Positions 32,396 to 43,960 are shown, counted from the first letter of the stretch. The stretch: DNA of 64,000 nucleotides from Lepidostoma basale (GCA_022606425.2 JAHDVF020001222.1:744001-808000); one strand, 5' to 3'. The notes: generated by a model from the sequence alone, not told the origin. A program made the numbers and translations.

Positions 32396-32400
32396 CTTAT

Positions 32401-32590
32401 GTTTGTCTTTAGTCTGGTGTAGAATTCACGTGACAATAAAATGGCGATAGATTGGCTACCTATCACATGTCACAAGAATCACTATGATAGCTAATTACCC
32501 TTTACATATATACCCTTTACGTCGATTTGGCTCATGCTGTCATGATGTTAAGAGCGATTCAACAAAATAATAATAATAATAATAATGTAA
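32401..32590 (+). mobile_element. tRNA-derived SINE, 5'-truncated
   Basis: TTTAGTCTGGTGTAGAATTC through GGCGATAGATTGGCTACC to an AAT tail. The tRNA head is missing. Confidence 0.8.
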
Positions 32591-33414
32591 TACATAACGG
32601 TGTTTTGAATGAATGGAAAGTTGGAGATGTATTTAGTTATTGTTTACCCATGTTGAGAAAAGGCGTAATTGATATATCATTTGATAAATGTCATTATCTT
32701 AAAATACGATAAATTATTTGAATCGTAATTCATGGCTTTGACGTGGTCTCACGTGTGGGGCCGGCTGACGAGAGTGGCGTGGCGCGACTTTCGACCTTTT
32801 GGCGCGGTGTCGCCGGGCGCCTATACTATTGACAATACAAGGCAATAAAGTGTGAAATTTATTCGCACAAATTTCTCCGCACTCCAGAACACGGTGGCCG
32901 ACCTATTCTTGTTATTCACACTTCAGGATTGTTGTCGGGTACCGTAATGAACAAAAATAAGTTACCAATTTTTGTTATTCTTGAAATTAATCATTTTTGT
33001 AACATAAAAAAAACATATGTAAGGCATACGTCTGTGGTAAGGGTATTAATGCCCGTTTACTGGACTGGTGGTGGACGGCGGGGTGGATGTAATTACCCTT
33101 TTTGCGAACTCGTAAACTGTTGGAAAAGTAGAAGATTTTAAAGTAATTTTCTTGATATATTTTTATTACATGTCAAAGTATACATATATTATATAATATT
33201 TGAATGTTATTATTATTTATTAGTTACAATCTGTGTATTGTAACGTGTGCGCAAATTTATATACACACAATGTGTAAATAAGGTTGTTTAATTTTTATTT
33301 TCATTATTTCAAAAAAGAAATCTTTTAATATTTATTGTTTCTTGAACGTTTAATTTTTTTTAATTTTTTTTTTTTTACGTATACAACAGGTTGCTTGAAC
33401 CCAATTACAGTATA
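32591..33414. other. unique DNA with GC block
   Basis: 32745-32900 is GC-rich (GGCGTGGCGCGACTTTCGAC) and unrepeated; the rest is AT-rich. No gene recognised. Confidence 0.35.
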
Positions 33415-33605
33415 CATTTTTTTTAAGCTGATATATTGATTCTCGTGACATGTGACAGGTAGCCAATCTATCGCCATTTTATTGTCACGTGAATACTACG
33501 CCAGACCAAAGACAATGTGACAATCACACTGCCATCACCGGGAATCGAACCCAGAACCTTCGGAATGGGAATCAGAGCTCTTACCACTCTGCCACGAAGG
33601 TCTTC
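33415..33605 (-). mobile_element. tRNA-derived SINE
   Basis: Reverse-strand copy with a well-kept head: CCTTCGTGGCAGAGTGGTAA, box B GGGTTCGATTCCCGGTGATG, then body. The AAT tail is replaced by AT-rich sequence. Confidence 0.8.
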
Positions 33606-33619
33606 GAGTGTCACTCGAA

Positions 33620-33670
33620 GATGTCCTCATAAGACGAAACACGTGTCGTGAATATTTCATATCATTTATA
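33620..33670 (+). ncRNA. hammerhead-like motif, degenerate
   Basis: CTCGAAGATGTCCTCATAAG, then ACGAAACACGTGTCGTG: stem II GTC/GAC, GAAA, palindrome CACGTG, TC. The first core block departs from CUGANGA. Confidence 0.3.
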
Positions 33671-33978
33671 GAAATTTTATTTCTTCTATTTTTAAATAAC
33701 TTTTGTTTATTTTAATAACATCATTATGGAATTCTATACACTTAATGATACATCGATTAATAGTAATTTATTTGTTTTAGTTTTTATTTTAAACAAATGC
33801 GTAATAACTAACGAACAACATTTATGCTACTCATTTAGACATTAAACAATTTATAATAACAAAAATAAAAATTATTTAATCAAATTTTACATTATTATTA
33901 GAACAATATAAATCAGATGGATTCAAAATACTTCGACGTCAGTAAGGCAGTACTCTTTTCATTTATGACTATATAATA
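33671..33978. other. AT-rich DNA
   Basis: No gene or repeat recognised. Confidence 0.4.
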
Positions 33979-34290
33979 CCTAGGTTCTCGAAGTGGGCGA
34001 TAACCCCTCCTTATGGGCGATTGAGACTTTCAAAAGGGCATTAGAAGATCCAGAAAAAAAAGTGTGGGCAAATAAACAAATATAGTCTAAAAAACAAAAA
34101 AAAAAACACGCTAATCACGTAGGTACTAATAAAGCAAATTAAACTTAAATATTAGTTTATTTTGATATGTATGTATGTATGTATTGTTATCATTTTCCCA
34201 TATTTCGAATAATTTTTATGGGAGGGGGGCGTTGAACGTTTATTTTTCTTGTAATGGGGGCGGTGGCTCAGAAAAAATTGGTAACCTATG
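33979..34290 (+). mobile_element. 312-bp hAT-type MITE, copy 1
   Basis: Ends CCTAGGTTCTC and (inverted) CATAGGTTACC. The exact 8-bp target ATATAATA is at 33971-33978 and 34291-34298. GGGCGATAACCCCTCC and GGGGGGCGTTGAACG blocks lie inside. Inverted relative to copy 2 at 36944. Confidence 0.85.
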
Positions 34291-34339
34291 ATATAATATA
34301 TAGCTTACTAACATTGCCATTCGAAGTTTGCAAATCGAC

Positions 34340-34462
34340 TATAGTGCGTGTTACGATGTATGTATGAATGTAGATGAAGCTTGAGAGGTATGTCAGGACA
34401 AAGCAGTGTGGCGGTCCATCCTCTCTGCCTACCATTTCTAGAAAAAGGCGTAATTAGTACGT
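34340..34462 (+). mobile_element. LINE-A 3' fragment
   Basis: ACGATGTATGTATGAATGTA to CTCTGCCTACCATTTC, then a decayed terminus. Confidence 0.7.
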
Positions 34463-34778
34463 AAGCTTGTCAAGAGATAACACACAGTCATTTTAATGGT
34501 TTTATTGGTAATATGTTTGTAAATATATTGTTGGTTACCAAATTTCGTGCGTTAGTGTGCACGAACGTGTTTAGAATGAACCGGCAGTGTTCGGTCATCT
34601 GGCTCGGGTTTCAGTCCGCTGCGGACTTCGCGGACGTTTATTCTATTGGAGAATTATAGTCGGCTATTTGTTCAAACTAACGTCACTTTAAATATCTTCA
34701 GGGCTGGGAGATACCATATTGAAAAAAAAGTTCCTACGTATCAATGCATAACTACGCCTGATTTAATTAATACGTTAA
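34463..34778. other. unique DNA
   Basis: Short inverted block at 34610-34640 (GTCCGCTGCGGACTTCGCGG). No gene seen. Confidence 0.4.
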
Positions 34779-35094
34779 CCGCCCTACCTACAGGTAATTT
34801 TCCGAGAAACATGCAAAAAAGCAGTTTTTTTATTAATTAAATTAAATTATATATTAATTTTACTTTTTTAAATTACGAAACGTCAAAGACTCGACCACAT
34901 ATTTCGCATGCCCCTAGTAAAATTATCATATTTGTGAAGACTTTTACTCAAGTGTTGTAGGCACACGCGCGTATCCCTAACAGTTTGTTCATTTTAGGTA
35001 CATTACTTTTTCTCAAGCGCGTACGTAATACGGGATAGCGCAGAATGGTACAGTCAAAGTGAACGTATCACGTACGTTCAAATACGTAGGGTGG
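34779..35094 (+). mobile_element. M element, TTAA-flanked MITE, copy 2
   Basis: TTAA at 34775-34778 and 35095-35098. The ends are CCGCCCTACC and (inverted) CCACCCTACG. Internal GCGTACGTAATACGGG and TATCACGTACGTTC form a subterminal palindrome. The TTAA target suggests a piggyBac-type parent. Confidence 0.75.
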
Positions 35095-35149
35095 TTAAAC
35101 ATTATCGTTTTTAAGGCATTATTAAATATATATTACATACAAATTAAAT

Positions 35150-35425
35150 ATATCCTCTTCTTCATTTGTGTTGTAGACCTACGTGGTCTGTTTTCCAGAT
35201 AGTTGCTCCTCCTGTGAGGTAGAATCCCAGCTGTCCTTCCATCTTTTAGGAGGTCTTCCACGAGGACGAGTCCCATGAGGCTGATTATGTAGTGCAATAT
35301 AGGGGAGTCTCTTGGTGTCCATTCTTTGAACATGACCGTATCAGTCCTTTTTTCGCTGGCTGCTCCATCTTACAATATCCTCAACCTCATATATCTGTCT
35401 TATTCTGGTGTTCCTCACGCGATAA
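35150..35425 (-). mobile_element. LINE-F-like terminus
   Basis: The reverse strand reads MDTKRLPYIALHNQPHGTR-like and EDLLKDGRTAGILPHR. Degenerate. Confidence 0.6.
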
Positions 35426-35459
35426 AAAATTTAATGTATAATATAATGAAAATTTTAAT

Positions 35460-35690
35460 ATCGTTTATTTATTTGATTTATTAGTCGAGAGTATTTGTCC
35501 CCTGAACGTACCTTCACTAATATGAATGACGTCGATCTCCGAGGAGACCGCGTTCAGCAGACTAATTGCTTTTCCCACCGGTATTATCAGAGGCATATTG
35601 GTTCTGGCAGCCGGTAGGTAAAACAATCGACCATAAACCAACACTCTCCAGCACGGCCGAGTTCTCAAAATATCCCCTGATTAATCTAAA
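35460..35690 (-). mobile_element. LINE-B 3' fragment
   Basis: The reverse strand reads RTNMPLIIPVGKAISLLNAV, then SSEIDVIHISEGTFRGQIL, open for 67 codons (35668-35465). Confidence 0.8.
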
Positions 35691-35839
35691 GAAATGTTTT
35701 ATGAGATGCCCATTTCTTCGAAGCTGTAGAGAAATGTTTCCGAGTATTCACAATATTTGATATGGGAGTCTCCCGTTGCTTTCTACATTTTTGTGTACAA
35801 ACGGTTATTTTAACTTAATTATTATATAATTTTTTTAGT

Positions 35840-35978
35840 AATTGATTATTATGACATGGGATTAGTAGCTATTCTATCGCCATTTTTTCCTGGACTGTCA
35901 TTATGCAATCATAATGCCATCACGGGAATCGAACCTAGGATCTTCGGTGTGGCTGTTGGAGCACTTACCAGTCTTCAT
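35840..35978 (-). mobile_element. tRNA-derived SINE fragment
   Basis: The reverse strand carries head GGTAAGTGCTCCAACAGCCA, box B GGTTCGATTCCCGTGATGG, then body. Both ends are truncated. Confidence 0.75.
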
Positions 35979-36300
35979 TTTTTATTATTGTTGTTTCAAA
36001 TAACTACTTTTAAAGCTTAACGATAAATGAATATCAAACAATTTTCTAGTCTGTTCGCGTCCCTAGATAAATAATAATCAAAGTGGTGTCGGGGTGCAGA
36101 AACGCGAAATGTAGAATTTATGGTCCACTAAATCTGACCAGTATCTGACTCCTCGGGAATACATTCCTGCGGAGATGCCAGTCGACAGACATGTTTATTC
36201 CACTGCACAATCATTGTTCTGATATTCAGACTTACCTTTCAACAATATCTTCCAAGAGTGCAGTTCTTCGACGAAATAATTCGAGGCAAATATTTATGTT
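35979..36300. other. unique DNA
   Basis: No gene recognised. Confidence 0.4.
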
Positions 36301-36476
36301 CGTTATTAAAATTTCGAGGTTGAATTTTATTCTATTTTTTAAATGTGTTTATTTTTGGATTATATGTATCTCAATAGAGACGAAGATGCGTTATTAAAAT
36401 TTCGAGGTTGAATTTTATTCTATTTTTTAAATGTGTTTATTTTTGGATTATATGTATCTCAATAGAGACGAAGATG
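36301..36476. repeat. 88-bp tandem duplication at the J left end
   Basis: 36301-36388 and 36389-36476 appear identical; each ends in the J arm TCAATAGAGACGAAGATGC. A recent local duplication. Confidence 0.9.
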
Positions 36477-36805
36477 CAAACTGGAAACTGAATATGGTGA
36501 TCGAGGTGTTTACAGGACTTATGACCTGTCATTGGTTGGGTTAAGCGCACGCTTTATGTAATACAACATTCCCCATTCCACCTTTCTTATGACCACCATG
36601 TCTGACAATTTTTTGGAAGTTGTATATATGTTAATATCCAACACCACAATTCACATGTCAGTTTCAATTTACAGACCAGCGCCATCTATGAAGATTAGGT
36701 TTTCTCTTCGTCTCTATTGAGATACAATTAATCCTCGAATTGATAACCCGCAATGGGTAAATAAAAAACAGTATTCGTCTACAAGTATTTGTATACTTTC
36801 AAAAT
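36345..36805 (+). mobile_element. J element
   Basis: Core 36476-36710, then the right arm TCTTCGTCTCTATTGAGATA, then the outer arm GATAACCCGCAATGGGTAAA to TACTTTCAAAATGTTG. The left arm is part of the tandem duplication. Confidence 0.75.
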
Positions 36806-36943
36806 GTTGTGTTTATTTTTATTTCAAAGATCCCGTATTCGATTCACGGCGATGGCAGTATGAAAAAACATTTTCTTTTGTCTCCTAGAATCCTTGTAAC
36901 AATACAAATAAAGCTACCTATCAAATATTATGACAATCTGAAA

Positions 36944-37261
36944 CATAGGTTTCCAATCTTTTCTGGGCCACCGCCCCCTTTACAAGAAAAATAAACGTTC
37001 AACGCCCCCTCCTATAAAAGTTATTCCAAAAAAAGGAAAATGATTACAATACATACAATAACAAAAAAAATAGACCAATATTTAAGTTTAATTTGCTTTA
37101 TTACGAGTAGTACCTACGTGATTAGCGTGTTTTTTTTTTGTCTTTTTAGACTATATTTTTTTATCTGCTCACGCTCTCTATTTTTTCTGGGTCTTCTACT
37201 GCCCCCCTGGAAGTTTCAAACGCTCACAAGGGGGCGTTATCGCCCACATTGAGAACCTAGG
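36944..37261 (-). mobile_element. hAT-type MITE, copy 2
   Basis: Ends CATAGGTTTCC and (inverted) CCTAGGTTCTC. The 8-bp target ATCTGAAA (36936-36943) versus ATCTAAAA (37262-37269) has one mismatch. Collinear with the complement of 33979-34290. Confidence 0.85.
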
Positions 37262-37447
37262 ATCTAAAATAATGTATAAATACAGTAATTGGGTGGAAAT
37301 TATATTTTTTATGCAAAAATGCGGAAGGCAACGGGAATTTTTTAACATTTAAAAGGCCCAAGTGTTATTTCACATTATCTTTAAATTCTGACTGATTTCG
37401 ACAGCTCCGCCTGGTGAAGACAGCGGGCTGCCGAAACGAAATAATAA

Positions 37448-37549
37448 ACTAACTAACTAACTAACTAACCATCACGCCGTCTCCCCGAAAGGGTAGGCAG
37501 AAAGAATGGACTACCACACTTTCGATGCGGCACTCCATCCTTCTCTTTT
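37448..37549 (-). mobile_element. SINE-P, 102-bp insertion with 11-bp TSD
   Basis: The target CGAAATAATAA is exact at 37437-37447 and 37550-37560. The insert holds only the SINE-P junction (GATGCGGCACTCCATCC on the forward strand) and the LINE-A tail with the CTAA repeat. It is direct evidence that this chimera moves by target-primed insertion. Confidence 0.88.
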
Positions 37550-37799
37550 CGAAATAATAATATGGAATAAAAATAAATAGTACCAAGAAAACACGATAAT
37601 AATAAATTTCAGTCTGCTTTCAATGTGGCGGCATGGCTTATGAAAGGTGCATCAAAATTGTTCATTGATCACAACATCTAAAAGATCTTCAATGGCCCAA
37701 ATATAAATTCAACTGATTTTAAATTTATGTTTGATTTTTAATATTACCAATATGTGATAATTGTCTAGATTTTCACTGTTGGAAGCAATATGTTTTTTA

Positions 37800-38100
37800 A
37801 GGATCTTGGAAATATCTGTGAAACTCGTATTTTTGAACCGACGTTTCGGAGATCGCTGAAGTCTCCATCTTCGGGGTGGTTATAACTACGTTGTGGGTAA
37901 TGTATGCTTAACTCCTACGTTCGGAGAGCAATGCACGCGAAGCTCGGAGATATCTGCTTCGCTCTCACATTGCCGGCGACACGGCACAACGTAAAAGGAG
38001 TAAAGCATAAATTACCCACCACACATTTATTACCACCCTGGAGATGAAGACTGCAAAGATTTCCGAAACGTCGGCCCAGAAAGACGAGTTTTACGGATTT
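37800..38100. repeat. K element, inverted pair
   Basis: ACCGACGTTTCGGAGATCGC (37837) faces AGATTTCCGAAACGTCGGCC (38066). Inside, GTGGGTAATGTATGCTTAAC is inverted as TAAAGCATAAATTACCCAC. Each arm has a hammerhead-like order (the left, on the reverse strand: CCGAAGA, GGAG/CTCC, GAAAC, GTC). Confidence 0.6.
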
Positions 38101-38139
38101 TACCAATATCTGATTGCTAGCGTCAGAGATGTAGCTTCT

Positions 38140-38700
38140 TCTTCTTTTTGTCCTGTCACACCTCCGTGGTGCATAGGGCCTCAAGGAACCTCTCCACTCG
38201 ACTCTATCGCATGCCTGATGCCTAACATCATCCCAAGTGAGGCCTGCTGCCTTAACCTCGTCCTGCAGGGCTCTTCTCCAGGTGGCTCTAGGTCTGCCAC
38301 GCTTTCTCGTTCCCCCGTAGGGGACCAGTCTGGTGCGCCCTGAGCGATGGAGGCTGGGTTCCGTCTCAGAGTGTGACCGATCACTGCCATTTGTGTCTAG
38401 CGACTTGTTCTCTAATTGGCTTTTCGCCTGCCATGGTCCAGAGAACTGCATTTGACAATGTTTGGGGCCAATAGATTTTGAATATTGAGCGAAGGCACCT
38501 ATTTATAAACTCCTGGAGTTTACCAATAACGTCCGCGGTAGATTTCCAAGTCTCACATCCATACAGCAGTACGCTTTTAACGCTACTGCTGAATATTTGG
38601 AGCTTGAGCTTTCTCGAAATGATACCGGAACGCCATACAGGGCGAAGCATAGCGATGTAGCTTGCTTTACTAAATTACTAAGAGCGCTCATTAATTAAGC
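38140..38700 (-). mobile_element. LINE-G (RTE-like) C-terminus
   Basis: Reverse strand: LLYGCETWKSTADVIGKLQE, then FINRCLRSIFKIYWPQTLSN, GRPRATWRRALQDEVKAAGL, TWDDVRHQACDRVEWRGSL. It ends in a GAAGAAGAAGA tail at 38140-38150. One frameshift near 38385. Confidence 0.88.
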
Positions 38701-38710
38701 TGCTCACGAT

Positions 38711-38836
38711 AACGGCTGAATGTAGAGGAAGCGAGAGAAATACTCGTATGTCAGGACAGAACAGTGTGGCGGTCCATTCTTCTCGCCTACCCCTCCGGAA
38801 AGACGGCGTGATGGTTAGTTAGTTAGTTAGTTAAAT
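38711..38836 (+). mobile_element. LINE-A 3' fragment
   Basis: GAATGTAGAGGAAGCGAGAG to GACGGCGTGATGG and (GTTA)4. Confidence 0.85.
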
Positions 38837-39040
38837 AAGCATTTAAATAATAGCCGTAAACATCAGTCGGTACGTCCCGGTGTAGTCCGTGTTCCCTTCA
38901 GAGCTGATGCCCCAATAGATCCGGGGCGAGCTGTGTAGCCATGTCCGCGGGTCACGACACGACATACGACGACAACATCCGACACGACACGGAAACCCCG
39001 AGATCAAAGACCGAGAAAGGTTGTTCGACATTGACTTAGT

Positions 39041-39103
39041 TTTAGATACGTTAAAATTGCAATAACTTTTATTAAAGGTTATTGCAATTTTAACGTATCT
39101 AAA
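39041..39103. repeat. foldback, about 29-bp arms
   Basis: TTTAGATACGTTAAAATTGC on the left is inverted as GCAATTTTAACGTATCTAAA on the right. The loop is about 5 bases. Confidence 0.85.
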
Positions 39104-39390
39104 AAATACTTTATTGGAGGTTAAGGCGTGAAATTCCATTGTAAATTTAAAAGGAGAATTTTAAACACTGTATTATCCACTTTATTTATTAGACAAAATA
39201 TGAATACACTATTAATATTGGATCACAAGAATAAATTGTTTTTTTTTTTTTTATTCGCCTTCACTTTGTGTTGTGGATTCATATTTGAATAAATATAATT
39301 ATACTTTGTATTACATTTATTCAAATATAAATTGTTAAATTTGAACAGTTATTACAACTAACAGTTATTTGAACTGTTCTTTTTTCAATA

Positions 39391-39426
39391 CCTGTTCTCC
39401 ACAAGGAGTTCCTTGTGGAGAACAGG
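39391..39426. repeat. perfect 16-bp hairpin
   Basis: CCTGTTCTCCACAAGG, loop AGTT, then the exact complement. Confidence 0.95.
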
Positions 39427-40134
39427 CCTCATTGGTCTACAATTAGAAAGAAGAAGACTTGAGTTTGATGATTCGAGTTCCCTGTTGTTTGGTTAGATTT
39501 GAGTTCGATTGGGTTAGGTTAGTTCCCGGCCATGTACGTTTTAGGTTAGGTTGTGTTAGGATCTTCGTGGTGATTTGTTAACAAGCGGGATACGTGGAGC
39601 GGTGCCTCGTTTATCCGGAATGCCCTCTTGACCGGCCGACAGCCTTGTTCTGTTCCGTCTGAGGCCTGTCTAACTTATTGCCAGTTAACTCAATGTTAAC
39701 CGCCGGACATGGGGTATGGTATCGCCGCCGCTCCGGTTTTGAGCTAACCCATTTTTCTCACACCTAATATAATAGTAATTATTTGAAATATTATTACGTT
39801 TATTCTTGAGTGGAACTGAATAATATGATTAAAAAATATATTAATTTAATAAAACTTCGATTCTGGTTCTGATTTTGAAAATTTGGTTTGGTTCATGTGG
39901 TGCTCCCGTAAATTTTGAGATATTTTGTGTATAAGTGAATTACTCGTATTTTGGTCAATTTGATTGTTGCCGCACTTAATAATAGTTAATAAGTTGACAC
40001 GTAATACGTTTGTACTGTTTTGATGTTAAAATAATTAAAAAAAATTCGTTTATATAAAGAATTTTGACAGGTGTTAAAATACATTTTCCGTTTGTTTCAA
40101 TGACAATTGTTCAAATGAATAATTTCTCATATAA

Positions 40135-40499
40135 TGTTTTAAAGTTCTTGCTGGTGTTGGATTGTTTTAAGTGCCTAATTACAGTTACTTAAAAGAACGG
40201 TGGATACGTGAAATATAAATTAAATGAACACAAAAGTCCGGATCGTCCAGCTGACAACATGTGCACCATCTAAAAGAACATTATGTGTTATGTTATTTTA
40301 TTTTGTTAATTAATTTAATTTTATATCATTGTATATTATATGATTTCTTTTAGATTTATTTTGTGGACGTTGGGCGATCGAAGTGTGCGCGGGAGATGCC
40401 TACTGGTGGCGATGAGGTTCGCAACCCATCACACCGCGTCTCCCGCGAGGGCGAAAAGAGTAGGATGGAGTGCCGCATCGGTCAAAGTGTGGCAGTCCT
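40135..40499 (+). mobile_element. SINE-P, 3'-truncated
   Basis: Collinear with the complement of 14514-14170 from GCTGGTGTTGGATTGTTTTA to AAGTGTGGCAGTCC. It stops just where the LINE-A tail would begin. Confidence 0.75.
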
Positions 40500-40861
40500 T
40501 GGAAACCTTGAAATACTTTACTATAGCTACGGGGCATTAGTAAACTGTTTGTTTAATATTTAATTTTATTTATCTTTCGTATTATTTACGAATTTACTAA
40601 CAATTTAGCTGTCCGTAACCGGTGAATTGCCGTTTGATCTGAATGTATTCCTCGGAATGAGACATGTTAACAAATTTCAACAAATCTCCCAACATTAGTG
40701 CTGGCTTTTTTCGCTTATCAGTCCCCTCGGAGTTGGGCGATAAACAATGCGTTTTCCCGCCGGATTCCGCTTGAAAAATGTTATTACTCGGTTTTCAGCA
40801 TGTTATCCCATACATATCATCATTAACTTGTTGGGTAGTGAGTTTTTTTAACTCTTTTTTT
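40500..40861. other. unique DNA
   Basis: Moderately GC at 40610-40800. No gene recognised. Confidence 0.4.
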
Positions 40862-41290
40862 CAATACAACATTTTGAATGTATACAAATTCTTGTAGACG
40901 AATACTGGATTTTATTTACCCATTGCGGGTTATCAATTCAAGAATTCATTTTATCTCAATAGAGACGAAGATGCAAACTGGAAACTGAATATGGTGATCG
41001 AGGTGTTTACAGGACTTATGACCTGTCATTGGTTGGGTTAAGCGCACCATTTCTTATGACCACCATGTCTGACAATTTTTTGGAAGTTGTATATATGTCA
41101 ATATCCAACAACACAATTCACATGTCAGTTTCAATTTACAGACCAGCGCCATCTATGAAGATTAGATTTTAGCATTAAGCAGAAGATCTTTATAACACAA
41201 TGTGAAAGGCTACCGCCATTAACGCACTGCCAGATAACGCCTATTCAGTTTCCAGTTTGCATCTTCGTCTCTATTGAGATAAAATTAATC
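40862..41290. mobile_element. J element, most complete copy
   Basis: Left: outer arm ACATTTTGAATGTATACAAA, then TCTCAATAGAGACGAAGATG and CAAACTGGAAACTGAATA. Right: TATTCAGTTTCCAGTTTG, then CATCTTCGTCTCTATTGAGA. Inverted repeats of about 50 bp bound a core with CAGGACTTATGACCTGTCAT and AGACCAGCGCCATCTATG. No coding capacity. Confidence 0.8.
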
Positions 41291-42067
41291 TTTTTTTAAT
41301 ATTTATTTATTTGACACATTCACCATGGAGTGTTACGTGTCATACAAGCAATAATACATTAATGTTACATATTTATATACAAACAATAAGTACATTTAAA
41401 AATAACATCATTGACTAACATAATTGAACAGTTTATTAATTGAACAAATATTAATTATATACATAATAATTACGTGAAAAAAGGAATACAGAAAACTAAC
41501 TTATACTTTAATTACATTATAAAATCGTGAAATTCCTTTAATTTTAAATTATGAACAGAGTGAAAATGATTTGATGATATAATTACAATTTTTGATTGTG
41601 ATGACAATAATACTTCTATGGTGATGGGAAATGTGAAAAATATACTAATGATTTATTTGAGAAAGTTTTCCCGCCCTACTAAAAGAGGGCATTGAAAAAT
41701 TAAATGTTAAAGATCGCCATTTGTACCGCATTCACATATAGGAGAAGGGGAATAGGTGGGCCGGAGTTAGACAAAAAAAAGAACAAAATAATTAGAATTC
41801 AAATCATAGAATACGTAATTAAAATACATTTTTACTTAGGAACTACTTAAAAAAAATCAAATATTAAACAATTTAGAGGGAAAAAAAACTTTTTCATAAA
41901 TAGTCAACCATCGGTCTATCAGAACAGATCATTAATTTATTTAACGGAATTAAGATAACGCCAAGATAAATGAGTAGTAAATATTCTAATTTTTCTTTTA
42001 TCAAACTTTATTTTTATTAAATATAATATTAATACACTTTTAATTTGTTTTTACACCACTTTTTTTT
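41291..42067. other. AT-rich DNA
   Basis: No gene recognised. Confidence 0.4.
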
Positions 42068-42110
42068 AACAACCCACGGGTTTCGGTCTCGTAGGAGCTT
42101 CGTCAGGGTT
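42068..42110 (-). ncRNA. hammerhead-like motif
   Basis: Reverse strand: CTGACGA (42106-42100, canonical with N=C), short stem II CTC/GAG, GAAAC, then stem III CCC/GGG around GT, then TT. Confidence 0.4.
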
Positions 42111-42711
42111 AGAAAATACACTCAGGTTCTATTGTTAAATTAGCACTTTTTATTGTTAAATTACACGCAAATCGCAGCCTGACATTAAAAGGTTGACAAG
42201 CAGCAAGAGAATGATGACGTCACGGAATATTAAAATGAACATTATTCCGTTGGTATTATAGCTACATTGCTAAAATGTTCGAACATTTGTGACATACGGT
42301 TCACATATGCCAGAATCGTTCGGTATTCGGGAAGAAGGTGAATAAAAAAATATTTGTAGACACAACAGTACATGTACTGGCATACTACTAGGCAGGTAAA
42401 GGAACCGCTAAGGGCAGTGGTCCTACTCAAGATAATAACAAAAATGTGATTGGAAAATTATCAGAATAATTGAAATTACAAAAATAAATGTCGAGTTATT
42501 CCGATCGGTATGTAATTGAGAAATTTCGATGCTTTTGTAATTTAAGCTGAACGTTGACTGAATATATCGTAATTATTTAACTAATTATAACTCATTTAAA
42601 AAAAAACAATTAACGTGTGGTTTTCCTTATATTCTTTCTGCGATCTAACACGAATGCTGTGAAATTACTGAGGTCATCATGAATTTGTAAAATATTTTGA
42701 GTCAAAAGTAG
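42111..42711. other. AT-rich DNA
   Basis: No gene recognised. Confidence 0.4.
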
Positions 42712-43312
42712 GGTCGAAGCACCAGTATTTGACCGCCCCCGGTAAATGATCGTTGGTTAATAAAACAAAAATAATAAGAATTGCTCTATGTGTCCAGTCA
42801 AAAAACTTTAATCCCAAGAAACTATGACAACAGAGGTAGGCAGAGACAACTGTTGGTAAGAAACAAAACTATCAGTTTTGAACTGTGCCTTGTCAAACGG
42901 TAAAAGTGCGTCTTCCCGTTGTTGTTCTGAGATTGTTAGTAGTTTTTTTATAAGGAAATGTGTGGTAAGTGTTTTTTTAGTGTTATTTCTTATGCAATTC
43001 TTTGAATATTTACATATTTTTATATGTTAGGGTGTTTCATAATGTGACAATGTAACAAAATCTATGTATTGTATCAATATAACCTGAAGTGGTCAATTAC
43101 TGGTGACTGTGCTATTTTTTTAGAGAAATATTAATTTTAATAGTAATACTCATATGTATTTCAATAAAAAAGTTAGAGAATTTAGAGAAGTCAATGTGTT
43201 TTTTATTGTTTTCTTTTATTTTGTACACTGAAATAATGAAATTAATGCCTTTAATGTGGATTTCAGTACAAGCCGAACCTTAAACGGTCATTCATTGGTG
43301 CTTTGACCCTAT
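42712..43312 (+). mobile_element. R element, copy 1 (about 600 bp)
   Basis: Ends GGGTCGAAGCACCAGTATTT and (inverted) GGGTCAAAGCACCAATGAAT, flanked by TA on both sides. Collinear with the complement of 57788-58395 at high identity. No coding capacity seen. A TA target would fit a Tc1/mariner-type parent. Confidence 0.75.
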
Positions 43313-43494
43313 ATTAATGTAATATTTTTTTTCACTCTATCTATCGAACATACTTTTATAAATATTTATTTGTGTGCCGTCATTCATAGAATGTTTAAAT
43401 ACAAAATCGAATTACTTCCCATGACAACATATGCAACAATAAATTTAGAAAACTGGAAAGAAGAAATAATGGTATAGGAATGATATGGAATGAC

Positions 43495-43732
43495 GACCTT
43501 CGTGGCCGAGTGGTAAGTGCATTGACTGCCACCCCGAAGGTTGCGGGTTCGATTCCCGGCGAGGGCAGTGTGATTGTCACACTGTCTTTGGTCTGGTGTA
43601 GAATTCACGTGACAATAAAATGGCGATAGATTTACCTATCACGTGTCACGAGAATCACTATGATAGCTTTAATTCCCTTTACATTGATTTGGCTCATGCT
43701 GTCATGATGTAAAGAGCGATTCAACAAAATAA

Positions 43733-43755
<23 letters not shown>
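43495..43755 (+). mobile_element. tRNA-derived SINE, full length
   Basis: Head with box A (CGTGGCCGAGTGGTAAGTG, 43501) and box B (GGTTCGATTCCC, 43547). Body with CTGGTGTAGAATTCACGTGA and GGCGATAGATTTACC. 3' end AAGAGCGATTCAACAAAAT, then (AAT)n. About 255 bp. The internal boxes would drive RNA polymerase III transcription. This entry defines the family. Confidence 0.9.
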
Positions 43756-43763
<8 letters not shown>

Positions 43764-43764
<1 letters not shown>

Positions 43765-43960
43765 TGTAAACGACGTTAACGGAACTAGAAAAAGAGAAAG
43801 ACAAAGAAATACGTGGTACGATCAAATGAATCAAATATTAAATATCAGCCACGTGAGGTGTCGAAAAAATGGACGTGAATGCATGACACGATTTATGAAT
43901 GTTGAGAAAGCGAGAGAAGAATGTCAGGAAATAACAGTGTGGCGATTATTTTTTAGTTAC
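43764..43960 (+). mobile_element. LINE-A fragment
   Basis: VNDVNGTRKRERQRNTWYDQ, then MNQILNISHVRCRKNGRECM. It ends before the tail. Confidence 0.8.

Larger units (their letters stand above)
38837..40134. other. unique DNA with two hairpins and two CpG-rich blocks
   Basis: GC-richer at 38840-39000 and 39540-39760; AT-rich elsewhere. Perfect or near-perfect hairpins at 39041-39103 and 39391-39426 are listed separately. No gene recognised. Confidence 0.4.

Noticed and set aside
37400..37445. Another hammerhead-like motif (CTGGTGAAGAC...CCGAAACG)
   Set aside because: Stem II and the cleavage triplet do not line up.
39480..39560. Interstitial telomeric (TTAGG)n repeat
   Set aside because: The run is GGTTAGGTTAG-like with six-base spacing and only two or three units; not the insect TTAGG array.
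42860..42990. Splice donor GTAAGTG after a GC-richer segment
   Set aside because: It lies inside repeat R, present in both copies.
43495..43575. A tRNA gene
   Set aside because: Boxes A and B are present but the arms do not close into a full cloverleaf by eye, and the same head occurs in seven SINE copies with a common body.
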